Below are positions 43,824 through 53,850 of a stretch of 64,000 nt of DNA, one piece after another. The DNA is from Staphylococcus saccharolyticus (GTDB lineage: Bacteria > Bacillota > Bacilli > Staphylococcales > Staphylococcaceae). A program made the translations under genes and the position numbers. The stretch covers positions 930,001 through 994,000 of the forward strand of contig NZ_UHDZ01000001.1 of assembly GCF_900458815.1 (NCBI RefSeq), given 5' to 3'. The notes under the pieces were generated by a model. That model ran no database searches. It worked only from the letters and a program-made list of their open reading frames with translations, and had not been told where the DNA came from. Numbering within the stretch: position 1 is the stretch's first letter; every line of letters begins with the position of its first letter.

Positions 43824-44447
43824 ATGTATAAAGTAGCGTTACTAGATGATCATCATATTGTACGACAAGGTTTAGAATTTTTATTATCCACTGTAGATGA
43901 TTTGGAGGTTATTCAAAGTTTTGCTAACGGACAGTCATTTCTTACATATTTAATGGAAAATGAACAACCAGACATTGTATTACTTGATTTGGTAATGCCT
44001 ACAATGAATGGTATTGAAATTACTGAAATACTAAAGCAACAATATCCAAATATTAAAGTATTAGTTTTAACAAGTTATATAGATGATGAACATGTTATTT
44101 CAGCTCTAGATAAAGGAGCAGACGGTTATGAAATGAAAGATGTTGAACCCCAAAAGCTTATTGATACTATTCATAAAGTACTTCAAGGGGAACGGATGAT
44201 TCATCCACAGGCAAAAAGTGTTATGGAAAAGGTATATAAAAAGCCGCACTATACAAATAAGTTATCTAAGCGAGAAGGAGAAGTACTTAAAGAGATGGTT
44301 AAAGGTAAAACAAATAAAGAAATAGCTAAAACTTTATTTGTTTCTGAAAAAACTGTTAAAACACATGTGAGTCATATTTTTAATAAATTAGAAGTTACTG
44401 ATCGAACGCAAGCAGCTATTTATGCCATGAAGAATAAGTTGATTTAA
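43824..44447 (+). CDS. airR: AirR (YhcR), NarL-family response regulator
   Basis: A 207-residue regulator. The receiver has DD at 8-9, phospho-acceptor Asp55 in IVLLDLVMPT and the conserved Lys in GYEMKDVE. The LuxR-type helix-turn-helix contains LSKREGEVLKEMVKGKTNKEIA and [16 protein letters not shown]. In S. aureus AirSR adjusts respiration, nitrate reduction and wall metabolism genes to oxygen and redox state. Here the kinase is broken, so AirR may act unphosphorylated or be phosphorylated from another source. ATG follows AAAGGAGCG. Confidence 0.93.
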   Translation: MYKVALLDDHHIVRQGLEFLLSTVDDLEVIQSFANGQSFLTYLMENEQPDIVLLDLVMPTMNGIEITEILKQQYPNIKVLVLTSYIDDEHVISALDKGADGYEMKDVEPQKLIDTIHKVLQGERMIHPQAKSVMEKVYKKPHYTNKLSKREGEVLKEMVKGKTNKEIAKTLFVSEKTVKTHVSHIFNKLEVTDRTQAAIYAMKNKLI

Positions 44448-44632
44448 TAGGCTTTAAAAGCTTGAAACACTATTTATTCCACTACTAAAACAGTGCATTT
44501 TTTTCTTAAAACTGTCGATAATTTGTAACTATTTAATTATTTTGATAATTTTGCCTTTAATAAAAATAGTTACAAAAACGCATTTGACTCTTTTATTTTT
44601 ATTAAAAATATATTAAGATGTAATTTGTGTTT

Positions 44633-44661
44633 CAAGAAATGTGTATTATTGCAATTTCTTG
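44633..44661. promoter_or_regulatory. Dyad in the leader of the XRE regulator gene
   Basis: CAAGAAAT (44633-44640) and ATTTCTTG (44654-44661) form an 8-bp dyad. It lies between a promoter-like TTGACT/TATATT pair (44584-44614) and the start codon at 44705, a plausible autoregulatory operator. Confidence 0.45.
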
Positions 44662-44704
44662 TGTCTGGATAAAATATTTCCAATTAGAAAGGTAGATAAA
44701 CATA

Positions 44705-45169
44705 ATGGATAGACAGAGTTTCACAGATTTAATTCAAACAAAATTCAAAATGGTACGTATAGAAGCGGGTTATACTCAAGACACTATGGCTCAAACAATA
44801 GGGCTTTCAAAGAAAACGTTAGTACAAATTGAAAAAGAAAGAGTATTACCAAACTGGACGACTTGTGTGTCAATTTGCGCTTTATTTAGAGATTCAGATG
44901 TATTAAATAGTACTTTCGGTTGCGATCCTCTTGAAATTGTTCAAACAATTTCAAGAAATCATTGTGCATACCCCAATCATTCTACTACAAGTGATATATA
45001 TTGGAATACAATTGATACACGAAATGGTTTTATTTTACAAAGTAATAAAGTAAGTAATATTTACCGTGTACTAAACCCAGAAAAACAACCTATCTTCGGT
45101 ACTTCGAAAATGAGAGAAGCCGAAACTTACTTTAATAGAAATTCAAAAGAAGAATTAATGCACGTATAA
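44705..45169 (+). CDS. XRE-family DNA-binding protein (SA1665-like)
   Basis: A 154-residue regulator. The N-terminal helix-turn-helix spans about 8-63 (YTQDTMAQTIGLSKKTLVQIEKERVLP) and the C-terminal domain is of unknown role. It resembles S. aureus SA1665, next to airSR, whose loss alters beta-lactam resistance. ATG follows AGAAAGGTAGA. No lesion is seen. A dyad in its leader suggests autoregulation. Confidence 0.85.
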   Translation: MDRQSFTDLIQTKFKMVRIEAGYTQDTMAQTIGLSKKTLVQIEKERVLPNWTTCVSICALFRDSDVLNSTFGCDPLEIVQTISRNHCAYPNHSTTSDIYWNTIDTRNGFILQSNKVSNIYRVLNPEKQPIFGTSKMREAETYFNRNSKEELMHV

Positions 45170-45262
45170 ATAATGATTTGACAAGAGTGATAGTAGAATC
45201 TAACCAGGATTGAATCACTTTACAGTATTTGATTTATAGATATATAAAACAATGTATTTTAA

Positions 45263-45301
45263 CGATGAAATTCAACATCATGTTTGGTTTCATCGTTTTT
45301 T
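45263..45301 (+). terminator. Terminator after the XRE regulator gene
   Basis: CGATGAAA pairs with TTTCATCG across a 17-base loop and is followed by a seven-base T-run. Confidence 0.85.
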
Positions 45302-45391
45302 ATTCAAATAGTGAAGCATCTAGTAAAAAAAGACAACGAGTTGATGATATAATCTAATCACACTTTGAAATTAAAAAAGGGAGTTTACAAT

Positions 45392-46390
45392 ATGCATGTT
45401 TTGCTTATCATCACTTTTATGGTCATTATAGGAGCGCTTATAGGCGGGATAACTAATGTTATCGCAATTCGAATGTTGTTCCACCCATTTAAACCATATT
45501 ATATATTTAAATTTCGCATTCCTTTTACACCGGGTTTAATACCTAAACGACGTGACGAAATTGCTCAAAAAATTGGACAAGTGATTGAAGACCATTTAAT
45601 CACTGAAGATATGATTCGATATAAATTAAATCAATCGCAGTCAAAAGAAACTATTTTAGATAAATTTTATTTAAGTTATAAAAGAAAACCTGTGACACAT
45701 GTATTACCACAGCAACTTATTCAAATTGCAGATAATAATATTGACAAAGTTACTGAATTTTTATGTGAAAGAGCACGTATATATTTGAATTCTGCAAAAG
45801 GTACACATGATATATATGAAATGTTAGACACTTTTTTTCAGGAAAAAGGCAAGATTATAGGGCTACTTCAAATGTTTATGACTAAAGAAAGTATTGCAGA
45901 ACGTATACAGTATGAACTGATTAGACTTACAGAGCATCCAAAAGCACGCTCAATTATAAATAAAGTTATACACAACGAATATGAAACTTTAAAATATAAA
46001 CAATTAGGAGAATTAATTGGTGATGACTAATTTGAGAAGATTTCACAATCAACATCGGAATTAGTGTTATCTTATCTTAATCTTAATGACAAGGCACGTA
46101 TGCCTGTTAATGATTTAGCACCAAAAATTATACAATATTTTGAAAATGAAGCTGTAGCTATTATAACTCGCAGCATAGTGGATAATATTTCACATCATTT
46201 ACCTGTTATCATGCAAAAAATTAATTTACGACAGTTAATCGAGGATCAAATTAATACATTTGAATTAGGTTATATTGAAGGATTAATTATTGAAATTGCT
46301 AATAAAGAATTAAAATTAATCATGTCTTTAGGATTTATCCTCGGCGGTATTATAGGATTTTTCCAAGGTATCATTGCAATCTTTGTCTAA
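45392..46390 (+). pseudogene. UPF0754 (DUF445) membrane protein, truncated and interrupted
   Basis: The frame from ATG 45392 (after AAAGGGAG) starts with a membrane helix and [19 protein letters not shown], diagnostic of UPF0754. TAA at 46028-46030 interrupts it where the family has Gln (a CAA to TAA change), and the frame continues to a C-terminal helix ([15 protein letters not shown]). The whole frame is about 332 codons, while the S. aureus protein has about 374, so some 42 residues are missing in the central region. Function of the family is unknown; the upstream 212-residue part lacks the second anchor. Confidence 0.82.
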
Positions 46391-46460
46391 AGGTGACAGA
46401 TATGTTAAAGTGTTTTGTGAGTGGTTAAAACACAAATTAACTCAAAGGAGTGCAATAACA

Positions 46461-46805
46461 ATGGCAGTAAATTTATATGATTATGCAAATCAATTAGAAC
46501 AAGCTTTAAGAGATAGTGAAGAATATAAAGCAATTAAAGATGCATTTGCTAAAGTTAAAGAAAACGATGAATCAAAAAAATTATTTGATAAATTCCGTGA
46601 AACTCAAATGAGTTTCCAACAAAAACAAATGCAAGGTGAAGAAATCCCTGAGGAAGATTTACAAAAAGCTCAAGAACAAGCTCAAGCAATTGAAAAAGAT
46701 GACAATATCTCTGAATTAATGAATGCTGAGCAAAAAATGAGCCAAGTATTCCAAGAGATTAATCAAATCATCGTTAAACCTTTAGATGAAATCTATGCTG
46801 ACTAA
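46461..46805 (+). CDS. UPF0342 (YheA/YlbF-type) helical protein
   Basis: A 114-residue all-helical soluble protein of the YlbF/YmcA-like (Com_YlbF) fold, beginning [19 protein letters not shown] and rich in Gln/Glu/Lys. The exact role is unknown; relatives assist RNA processing and development in Bacillus. Start at ATG 46461 after AAAGGAG. A strong terminator follows. Confidence 0.88.
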   Translation: MAVNLYDYANQLEQALRDSEEYKAIKDAFAKVKENDESKKLFDKFRETQMSFQQKQMQGEEIPEEDLQKAQEQAQAIEKDDNISELMNAEQKMSQVFQEINQIIVKPLDEIYAD

Positions 46806-46810
46806 TATTT

Positions 46811-46867
46811 ATAGTGTATAAAAAAGAGTAGGGCGCTCTTTATGCCCTACTCTTTTTTATACACTAT
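46811..46867. terminator. Bidirectional terminator, 24-bp perfect inverted repeat
   Basis: Arms at 46811-46834 and 46844-46867 are perfect complements (24 bp) around the 9-base loop GCTCTTTAT. Each arm carries an internal A6 or T6 run, so it can terminate transcription in either direction. Confidence 0.9.
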
Positions 46868-47172
46868 CTCTGAAATTAATATATTGTATTTTAGATTTTT
46901 ATATTAGTTCAAAATTTGAATATACGAAATGAGATGCTGTGTAAAATTTACTGGTATAAATATATGAAATACGTTTCGTCGTCGACTGGCCTTCCTGAGG
47001 TATGGTAAAATAAAAGAATATAAAGTAAAGTTATTTTTTCTTATTAAAAGCTTACTCACGTTACACCAATTTCTTATAAATATTTATTGTTTTTATTTTA
47101 TATACTACTCATTTATATTCAGGATGCATTATATACATTAACTTTACGTATTTTCTAAGGAGAATGAAACTC
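46868..47172. other. Gap upstream of the yhaO operon
   Basis: No gene is seen. The stretch is AT-rich except for a short GC-richer patch around 46978-47005 (CGTCGTCGACTGGCC). The yhaO promoter must lie here but is not distinct. Confidence 0.5.
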
Positions 47173-48369
47173 ATGGTTAAATTTATACACTGTGCTGATC
47201 TACACTTGGATAGTCCATTCAAATCAAAAAGTTACTTAAGTCCAAGTATATTTGAAGATGTTCAAAAAAGTGCATATGAAAGTTTCAAAAATATTGTGGA
47301 TTTAGCATTGAAACAAGAAGTCGATTTTATTATCATTGCAGGGGATTTATTTGATAATGAAAATCGTACGCTTCGAGCAGAGGTGTTTTTAAAAGAACAA
47401 TTTGAAAGATTGAGGAAAGAACAAATCTTTGTCTATGTCTGTCATGGTAATCATGATCCTCTAACTTCTAAAATATCTACGAATTGGCCTAATAATGTTT
47501 CTGTTTTTTCAAATCAAGTTGAAACATACCAAGCGATTACTAAAGATGGCGAAACAATTTATATTCACGGATTTAGTTATCAAAATGATGCGAGTTATGA
47601 AAATAAAATTGACGCGTATCCTTCTAGCCAAGGGCAAAAAGGAATACATATAGGAGTTTTACATGGTACTTATAGTAAGTCTAAAGCCAAGGACCGTTAT
47701 ACAGAATTTAGATTAGAAGATTTAAATAGCCGACTCTATCATTATTGGGCTCTTGGTCATATTCATGAGCGTGAACAATTAAGCGATATGCCTGTTATCA
47801 ACTATCCAGGTAATATTCAGGGAAGACATTTTAATGAGTTAGGAGAAAAAGGGTGCCTCCTAGTTGAAGGAGATCATCTAAAATTAACAACACAATTTTA
47901 CCCAACACACTATATTAAATTTGAAGAAGCGACGATAGAAACAGATCAAGCATCTAAGCAAGGATTATATAAGGCAATTCAAACTTTCAAGGATAAAGTA
48001 AGATCTGAAGGTAAAGCATTTTATAGATTAACAATGTTAATTAATAGTGAAGATGCTATGGCGCCACAAGATCTAATTCAGCTGAAGGAAATGATTACTG
48101 AATTTGAAGAGAACGAAACGCAGTTTATTTTTATTGAAGATATAAATATACAATATGTTCAAAATGATGAGGCTCCATTGGTTAATGAATTCTCTTCAGA
48201 ACTCATTGAGGATGCATCATTATTTAATAGTGCAATGACTGATTTATATCTTAATCCAAGAGCTTCTAAGTATTTAGATGACTATACAGAATTTGATAGA
48301 ACAGAATTAGTTAATCACGCTGAAAGTCTATTAAGGGATGAAATGAGAGGTGAACAAAATGATAATTAA
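47173..48369 (+). CDS. yhaO: YhaO, SbcD/Mre11-like DNA exonuclease
   Basis: A 398-residue calcineurin-fold nuclease. The metal-binding motifs of Mre11/SbcD proteins are present: HCADLHLDSP, IIAGDLFDNE, CHGNHDP, GVLHGTY and ALGHIHERE. It probably works with the SMC-like ATPase YhaN as an Mre11-Rad50-type complex on DNA ends. ATG 47173 is favoured because AAGGAG ends ten bases before it; an ATG at 47164 is too close. The stop overlaps the start of yhaN. Confidence 0.9.
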   Translation: MVKFIHCADLHLDSPFKSKSYLSPSIFEDVQKSAYESFKNIVDLALKQEVDFIIIAGDLFDNENRTLRAEVFLKEQFERLRKEQIFVYVCHGNHDPLTSKISTNWPNNVSVFSNQVETYQAITKDGETIYIHGFSYQNDASYENKIDAYPSSQGQKGIHIGVLHGTYSKSKAKDRYTEFRLEDLNSRLYHYWALGHIHEREQLSDMPVINYPGNIQGRHFNELGEKGCLLVEGDHLKLTTQFYPTHYIKFEEATIETDQASKQGLYKAIQTFKDKVRSEGKAFYRLTMLINSEDAMAPQDLIQLKEMITEFEENETQFIFIEDINIQYVQNDEAPLVNEFSSELIEDASLFNSAMTDLYLNPRASKYLDDYTEFDRTELVNHAESLLRDEMRGEQNDN

Positions 48370-51298
48370 GTCGTTAGAAATATATGGATATGGTCAATTT
48401 GTTCAACGAAAAATTGAATTTAATCGCAAATTCACAGAGATTTATGGAGAAAATGAAGCGGGTAAATCAACGATTCAAGCATTTATTCATTCTATTTTAT
48501 TTGGCTTTCCAACTAAAAAATCAAAAGAACCTCGGTTAGAGCCTCGTTTAGGTAATCAATATGGAGGCAAACTAGAGCTGATTTTTGATGATGGAATTGA
48601 AGCAGAAGTTGAGAGGATCAAAGGTAGTGCCCAAGGTGATGTAAAGGTATATCTTGCAGATGGCACAATTAGAGATGAAGCATGGCTGAATAAGAAACTT
48701 AATTATATCTCGAAGAAAACGTATCAAGGAATTTTTTCATTCGATGTTTTAGGATTGCAGGATATCCATAGAAATTTAGATGAGAAACAATTACAAGATT
48801 ATTTATTAGAAGCTGGTGCACTGGGATCAACAGAATTCACTAGCATGAGAGATACGATTGGTCAAAAAAAAAATGAATTGTATAAAAAGGCTGGAAAAAA
48901 TCCAATCATTAATCAGCAAATTGAACAGCTTAAATATCTAGAAGGTCAAATACGTGAAGAAGAGAGTAAGTTAGATTCATATCACCGATTAGTAGATGAT
49001 AGAGATAAATCGTCACGTAGACTTGAACACTTAAAGCAAAATTTAAATCAATTATCTAAAATGCACGAGGATAAGCAAAAGGAAGTTGCTTTACATGATC
49101 AAACTCAAGAGTGGAAAAGTTTGGAGCAAGTACTAAATATAGCATCGATTCACTTTCCTGAAAAAGGTATAGATAGATATGAAACAGCAAAATCGCATAA
49201 ATTGTCTCTTGAAAGAGACATTAGTCTTAAAGAGGAACGTTTGGCTCAATTTAATAAAGATGCCGAAAACATTGAACCTGTTGATCAAAAAGATATCAAT
49301 GACCTGAATGGTCTCTATCAACAAGAAAATGAAATTAAGCAAAAAGAGTTTGAATTACGCTCTATAAAAAAAGATATTATGGATAAACAGCGTGAAAAGG
49401 AACGTTTACAATCTAATATTGGTTGGAATGATGTGCACCACAACGTTGATAGTTCCGAGGCAATGAAAAATTATGTAAGTGAACAAATTTTAGCTAAACA
49501 AGAACAAAATGCCTACATTGTTCAATTAGAACGAAGTATTGAAGATAATAAAATTGAACGAAACTCCAATTCAAGTGAATTAGATCAATTAGAACAAGAA
49601 CTTGTTCCTGAAGAAACTTTTGAAAAGAAAAAAGAGTATTCTCAACAGGTTTTAGAGTTACATGAAAAGGAAAATTTATATGAAAAATTAAAAGAAACTT
49701 TTAGAGAAGATCAAGAACGTAAGAAGCAACGTCAAAAGATATTAAGAATAGGATTTATAGCATTAGCAATAATTGGCGCTACATTAAGTGTATTTTCTTT
49801 TGTGACAACTAATTTAATTTTCGGTATTGTATTTGCAATTTTAACAATTATCTTTGTAGTAGGTATTTATTTATCAAAAACAAAAGAAGTTGATTATAGC
49901 GTAGCGATTAGTCAAGAGATTAATGATTTAGAAAGTCAGTTGACACAGTTAGAAACTAATTATGATTTAGAATTTGATTTAGATTACCAACATCGTATTC
50001 ATGAACAGTGGCAAAATGCGATTAAAAATAGAGAAATGTTAGAAGAAAAGCATCAATATTTAGAGAGAACGCTTAGTGAGGCACAAGGTCGTCTAGACTC
50101 TCTTAAAGAGCGTATTATGCAACTTAAAGAGGAATTAAAACTTTCGCCAAAACTTTCTGATGAATTAATTGTTGAAAGTATTTCAACAATTGGTAATATT
50201 AAATCTCACGATAAGTTCATTGAAGAATTAAATCAGCAACGAATTGATTTAGTCAAAGACTTAGATACGTTTTATCAACAATCAGAAAACGTTACTCAAT
50301 CTCATTTCGCACATTTTAATCAAATGTCATTCTTCCATGATGTGAGACAGTGGTTAAAACATGCTGAAGACAGTAATGAAGCGTGGAAGAAGAATCAGAA
50401 TGAAACGCAGTTACTTAATAACGAATTAAAACAACTACAAACTCGTCTAAAAGAAAATAATCATATTATTAATGAATTGTTTAATTATATTGATGTAGAT
50501 AACGAAGAAAGTTTTTACACACATCATCAAAATTATGTAACATATCAAAATAATATGAATCGTTTCAATGATTTATCAAAATATCTTGAAAATCAAAATT
50601 ATTCATATGAAATGAGTTCTAAATTAAGCGGAAAGACTTCTGCACAGTTAGATAAAGAAGACAGTACTTTAGCAAGACAAGTTGATGATTATAATGATCA
50701 ATATTTAGAAATGCAAGCTGAAGTTAGTGATTTAAGTGCTAAAATTAGCCATATGGAAACAGATGCGACTTTAGCACAATTAAGACATGAGTACTTTGGC
50801 TTGAAGAATAGACTCAATGATATAGCTAAAGATTGGGCTAGTTTAAGTTATTTACAAACATTAGTTGAAGAACATATCAAGCAAATTAAAGATAAGCGTT
50901 TACCTCAAGTGATAAATGAAGCGGTATCTATTTTCAAATCTTTAACTAATGATGCATATACAATGATAAATTATTCAGAGGATAATAAGATACGAGTTAA
51001 ACATTCAAATGGCCAAATATTTGAACCAGTAGAATTAAGTCAATCTACTAAAGAATTATTATATGTTTCGCTTCGTATCAGTTTAATAAAGGTATTAAAA
51101 CCATACTATCCATTCCCAATTATTGTTGATGATGCATTTGTTCATTTTGATAAAAATAGAAAAGAACGCATGTTAAATTACTTAAGAGAGCTATCTAAAG
51201 ATTATCAAGTTTTATATTTCACATGTACTAAAGATAACTTGATTCCATCTAAAGAAATGCTCCTTTTAAATAAAATAGAGGAAGGCGGGAAAAAATGA
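48359..51298 (+). CDS. yhaN: YhaN, SbcC/Rad50-like ATPase with central membrane hairpin
   Basis: A 979-residue protein. Walker A is [11 protein letters not shown] (about 32-42), and two long coiled-coil regions rich in Glu/Lys/Gln follow. A pair of hydrophobic helices (about 462-507, [18 protein letters not shown]) sits between them where Rad50 has its zinc hook. The C-terminal ATPase half has the signature [14 protein letters not shown] and Walker [15 protein letters not shown]. It should be membrane-attached, unlike SbcC. ATG 48359 follows AGAGGTGA. It overlaps yhaO and yhaM, forming a tight operon. Confidence 0.9.
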   Translation: MIIKSLEIYGYGQFVQRKIEFNRKFTEIYGENEAGKSTIQAFIHSILFGFPTKKSKEPRLEPRLGNQYGGKLELIFDDGIEAEVERIKGSAQGDVKVYLADGTIRDEAWLNKKLNYISKKTYQGIFSFDVLGLQDIHRNLDEKQLQDYLLEAGALGSTEFTSMRDTIGQKKNELYKKAGKNPIINQQIEQLKYLEGQIREEESKLDSYHRLVDDRDKSSRRLEHLKQNLNQLSKMHEDKQKEVALHDQTQEWKSLEQVLNIASIHFPEKGIDRYETAKSHKLSLERDISLKEERLAQFNKDAENIEPVDQKDINDLNGLYQQENEIKQKEFELRSIKKDIMDKQREKERLQSNIGWNDVHHNVDSSEAMKNYVSEQILAKQEQNAYIVQLERSIEDNKIERNSNSSELDQLEQELVPEETFEKKKEYSQQVLELHEKENLYEKLKETFREDQERKKQRQKILRIGFIALAIIGATLSVFSFVTTNLIFGIVFAILTIIFVVGIYLSKTKEVDYSVAISQEINDLESQLTQLETNYDLEFDLDYQHRIHEQWQNAIKNREMLEEKHQYLERTLSEAQGRLDSLKERIMQLKEELKLSPKLSDELIVESISTIGNIKSHDKFIEELNQQRIDLVKDLDTFYQQSENVTQSHFAHFNQMSFFHDVRQWLKHAEDSNEAWKKNQNETQLLNNELKQLQTRLKENNHIINELFNYIDVDNEESFYTHHQNYVTYQNNMNRFNDLSKYLENQNYSYEMSSKLSGKTSAQLDKEDSTLARQVDDYNDQYLEMQAEVSDLSAKISHMETDATLAQLRHEYFGLKNRLNDIAKDWASLSYLQTLVEEHIKQIKDKRLPQVINEAVSIFKSLTNDAYTMINYSEDNKIRVKHSNGQIFEPVELSQSTKELLYVSLRISLIKVLKPYYPFPIIVDDAFVHFDKNRKERMLNYLRELSKDYQVLYFTCTKDNLIPSKEMLLLNKIEEGGKK

Positions 51299-52239
51299 GA
51301 AATGTAGAAAATTTAAATCCCGGCGATTCAGTAGATCACTTTTTCTTAATACATCGTGCTACACAAGGTGTTACTGCACAAGGAAAGGATTATATGACGC
51401 TTTTCCTTCAAGATAAAAGTGGGGATATTGAAGCAAAACTGTGGACTGTGACAAAAGAAGATATGCAAACGTTAAAACCTGAAGAAATTGTTCACGTTAA
51501 AGGTGATGTGATTAATTATCGTGGTCGAAAACAAATGAAAGTGCATCAAGTACGTTTAGCTAAACCTGAAGATAACGTAGCTACGAAAGATTTTGTAGAT
51601 GGTGCACCTATGACACCTTCTGAAATTCAAGAAGAATTATCTCACTTCATGTTGGAAATCGAAAATGCAAGTTTACAACGCATAACGCGTCATTTAATAA
51701 AGAAGTATCAAGAAAGTTTCTTTACTTATCCAGCTGCTAGTTCTCATCATCACAACTTTGCTAGTGGGTTAAGTTATCATGTTCTAACAATGTTGCGCAT
51801 AGCCAAATCAATTTGTGATATTTATCCATTACTTAATAGAAGTTTGTTATATAGCGCAATTATTTTACATGACTTAGGCAAAGTGAGAGAGTTAAGCGGT
51901 ACAGTTGCAACGACTTATACGATAGAAGGAAATCTATTAGGGCACATTTCTATTGCAAGTGATGAAGTTGCTGAAACTGCAAAAGAATTAGGCATTGAAG
52001 GAGGAGAAGAAGTGATGTTATTAAGGCACATGATTTTAGCACATCACGGTAAGATGGAATATGGTTCACCCAAATTACCACATCTAAAAGAAGCGGAAAT
52101 CCTGTTCTTTATAGATAATATTGATGCTAAAATGAATATGTTTGAAAAAGCATTCAAAAAAACTGAGAAAGGTCAGTTTACTGACAGAATATTTGGATTA
52201 GATAACAGACAGTTTTATAATCCAACAAGTTTAGATTGA
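51295..52239 (+). CDS. yhaM: YhaM (Cbf1), 3'-5' exoribonuclease
   Basis: A 314-residue enzyme with an N-terminal OB-fold (about 10-95, [19 protein letters not shown]) and a metal-dependent HD domain. The latter is marked by [27 protein letters not shown] and [12 protein letters not shown]. In Firmicutes YhaM trims RNA 3' ends and can degrade single-stranded DNA. ATG overlaps the yhaN stop by four bases (ATGA) and AAGGCGGG is its ribosome site. Confidence 0.93.
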   Translation: MRNVENLNPGDSVDHFFLIHRATQGVTAQGKDYMTLFLQDKSGDIEAKLWTVTKEDMQTLKPEEIVHVKGDVINYRGRKQMKVHQVRLAKPEDNVATKDFVDGAPMTPSEIQEELSHFMLEIENASLQRITRHLIKKYQESFFTYPAASSHHHNFASGLSYHVLTMLRIAKSICDIYPLLNRSLLYSAIILHDLGKVRELSGTVATTYTIEGNLLGHISIASDEVAETAKELGIEGGEEVMLLRHMILAHHGKMEYGSPKLPHLKEAEILFFIDNIDAKMNMFEKAFKKTEKGQFTDRIFGLDNRQFYNPTSLD

Positions 52240-52259
52240 TAGTATGACATTATACAGAG

Positions 52260-52320
52260 CCTCTTTAAAAGGAATTATTACTTTGAACGTAATATAATAC
52301 TTACAAAGAGGTTTTCTATT
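52260..52320 (+). terminator. Terminator after yhaM
   Basis: CCTCTTT (52260-52266) pairs with AAAGAGG (52305-52311) across a long loop, followed by TTTTC. The loop may form its own small stem. Confidence 0.6.
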
Positions 52321-52358
52321 TTTTATTGTTAACTTTTAATGTAAACAATTTTCAATGT

Positions 52359-52364
52359 TATAAT
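52359..52364 (+). promoter_or_regulatory. -10 element of the toxin mRNA
   Basis: A perfect TATAAT lies 61 bases ahead of the toxin start. The -35 is weak (TTAATG, 52336-52341). In the leader CTTCTC (52385-52390) can pair with GAGAAG (52408-52413), which overlaps the ribosome site and could restrain toxin translation. Confidence 0.6.
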
Positions 52365-52415
52365 ATTTAAGTCGCCTTACTTTTCTTCTCAGGCGTCATT
52401 AGATGAGGAGAAGGG

Positions 52416-52444
52416 GGTGCATATATGTTATTTGATATCTTTGT
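52416..52444. repeat. Direct repeat DRa of the toxin-antitoxin locus
   Basis: GGTGCATATATG then TTATTTGATATCTTTGT, covering the toxin start. It is matched by DRb at 52594-52619, which lacks three bases and has one change. Confidence 0.85.
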
Positions 52445-52517
52445 ACACATCATGACCACAGCAGCAAGTGGTTGTATCGTTGCTTTGTTTACGCATTGGC
52501 TACGTTCATCGCAATGA
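52425..52517 (+). CDS. Fst/PepA1-type small hydrophobic type I toxin
   Basis: A 30-residue peptide (MLFDIFVHIMTTAASGC, then IVALFTHWLRSSQ). It has one membrane helix, a central Gly-Cys, and a C-terminal Trp-Leu followed by a polar/basic end. This is the layout of the Fst/Ldr family, including S. aureus PepA1. Such peptides insert in the membrane and are toxic when over-produced. GGGGG at 52413-52417 serves ATG 52425. A direct repeat, a shared hairpin and a divergent antisense promoter downstream complete a par-type antitoxin layout. Confidence 0.85.
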   Translation: MLFDIFVHIMTTAASGCIVALFTHWLRSSQ

Positions 52518-52560
52518 TAAAAGTAAATAGGCGACACTCATCACTATAGCCACACCAAAA

Positions 52561-52593
52561 AATCCCCTTACTACTGCCATAGTAAGGGGATTT
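52561..52593. terminator. Shared bidirectional terminator of toxin and antitoxin RNAs
   Basis: AATCCCCTTACT pairs with AGTAAGGGGATT around an 8-base loop. The T-run is T6 on the minus strand and T3 on the plus strand. Confidence 0.88.
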
Positions 52594-52619
52594 GGTGCAT
52601 ATATGTTTGATATCCTTGT
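52594..52619. repeat. Direct repeat DRb of the toxin-antitoxin locus
   Basis: GGTGCATATATG then TTTGATATCCTTGT, a near copy of DRa downstream of the shared terminator. Confidence 0.85.
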
Positions 52620-52626
52620 TAAGTTA

Positions 52627-52654
52627 ATTATAGCACTTTTAGTTTAAAAAGCAA
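52627..52654 (-). promoter_or_regulatory. Antitoxin RNA promoter
   Basis: On the minus strand a -35 TTGCTT and a perfect -10 TATAAT with 16-base spacing, facing the toxin gene. Confidence 0.75.
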
Positions 52655-52674
52655 AATTTTTATTATTTTTACGT

Positions 52675-53652
52675 TTAAGAGCCAGTACTAGTTAAACCTG
52701 ATGACCCGCCTTGGGATTGTTGTTGTTTGATCTTATCTGGATCTAGAATAGAATCTTCGATAGCTTTTTTGATATCTCTATCTTTATAATCAACTTTATA
52801 TTCATCTAATAAGTCTTTATAAGCATCTGTCAGAAGTTTAGGTTTCTTTTGAACTTTTTGTTCTATGATTTTTTGTTTAATACTAAATTTCTCACTATTA
52901 AAGTCAGTTTCTTTGTCTGCTTTGATAATATGATAACCATAATCTGTTTTGACAACGTCAGATATTTTTCCTTCTTTAAGTTTAAATAGTGCTTTTTCGA
53001 AGCTATCCACCATTTGACCTTTAATAACATAACCTAATGAACCGTCTTTTTTAGCTGAAGAACTATCCATAGATTCTTTCTTCGCTATTTTACCAAATTT
53101 GCTTGGATCTTTTTCGACTTCTTTTTGGAGTTTTTCAGCTTTTTCTTTAGCTTTCTTATCTGATAAACCTTCTTTATCTTTATCATTAGATTTAGATTTT
53201 ACTTTTATTAAGATGTGAGATGCTTTTTTAGAATTATCTTTGATTTCTTTATCTGAAACTTTAACTTTATCAACAAGTAATTGCTTTTGGTAAGCAGAAA
53301 GTTTTTTCTGTTCTTTATAGTCATCAAGTGACATACCTTGTTGTTTTAACATTTTTTCAAATTGATCTTTACCACCATATTGCATTTCTTCTTTTTTGAT
53401 ATCTTCATCAATATCTTTAGTATCTATTTTATCTTTATACTTATCGGCTAAAATTTTATTTAATACAATACTAAAAGAAGTATTAGCAACTTGTTCATTA
53501 CCAATCTTTTTCATTACATCAGCAACTTTAACATCTCCAGCTTTTGATGAAATCAGTGTATTATCTTTTGATTCTGTAGCATTTGAACCACAAGCACTTA
53601 GTAAAAGAGCACTAGCAGTTACGGGTACGATGATTTTGTTCATTAATTTCAT
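52675..53652 (-). CDS. prsA: PrsA, extracellular foldase lipoprotein
   Basis: A 325-residue lipoprotein. The signal peptide ends in the lipobox LLSAC (lipidated Cys21), followed by a charged N-terminal domain. The parvulin-type peptidyl-prolyl isomerase domain (about 145-250) holds [30 protein letters not shown] and YGYHIIKAD. The C-terminus is Gln/Gly-rich. It folds secreted proteins, including PBP2a in resistant S. aureus, and is induced through VraSR. ATG at 53652 follows AAAGGAGC. Confidence 0.95.
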   Translation of the reverse strand: MKLMNKIIVPVTASALLLSACGSNATESKDNTLISSKAGDVKVADVMKKIGNEQVANTSFSIVLNKILADKYKDKIDTKDIDEDIKKEEMQYGGKDQFEKMLKQQGMSLDDYKEQKKLSAYQKQLLVDKVKVSDKEIKDNSKKASHILIKVKSKSNDKDKEGLSDKKAKEKAEKLQKEVEKDPSKFGKIAKKESMDSSSAKKDGSLGYVIKGQMVDSFEKALFKLKEGKISDVVKTDYGYHIIKADKETDFNSEKFSIKQKIIEQKVQKKPKLLTDAYKDLLDEYKVDYKDRDIKKAIEDSILDPDKIKQQQSQGGSSGLTSTGS

Positions 53653-53722
53653 ATTGTTGATAGCTCCTTTATGTATTAATTACCATAAATATAACATATT
53701 ATTTGAATACTACCAATTAGAA

Positions 53723-53761
53723 CCCCCTTTCCTAAGACTATAGTATGATTGGGAAAGGGGG
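53723..53761 (-). terminator. Hairpin between prsA and the DUF3267 gene
   Basis: CCCCCTTTCC pairs with GGAAAGGGGG around an 18-base loop. It lies downstream of the minus-strand DUF3267 gene and upstream of prsA. The T-run is weak (TTCT), so it may also be a prsA leader element. Confidence 0.6.
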
Positions 53762-53850
53762 AAGTTCTATCTTATTTGTTGCTATTTAATATTGCATATT
53801 TTATTTATAATTATGAAAAAATCAAGTTAAAGAATTGAAAGTTTTCAAAC

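Larger units (their letters stand above)
52556..52620 (-). ncRNA. Antitoxin RNA (RNA II-like)
   Basis: The minus-strand promoter TTGCTT (52654-52649) with TATAAT (52632-52627), 16 bases apart, would start an RNA near 52620. It would run through DRb and end in the hairpin followed by T6 near 52556. The predicted length is about 65 bases, as in the pAD1 par RNA II. It would pair with the toxin mRNA at the repeats and the terminator loop. Confidence 0.75.
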
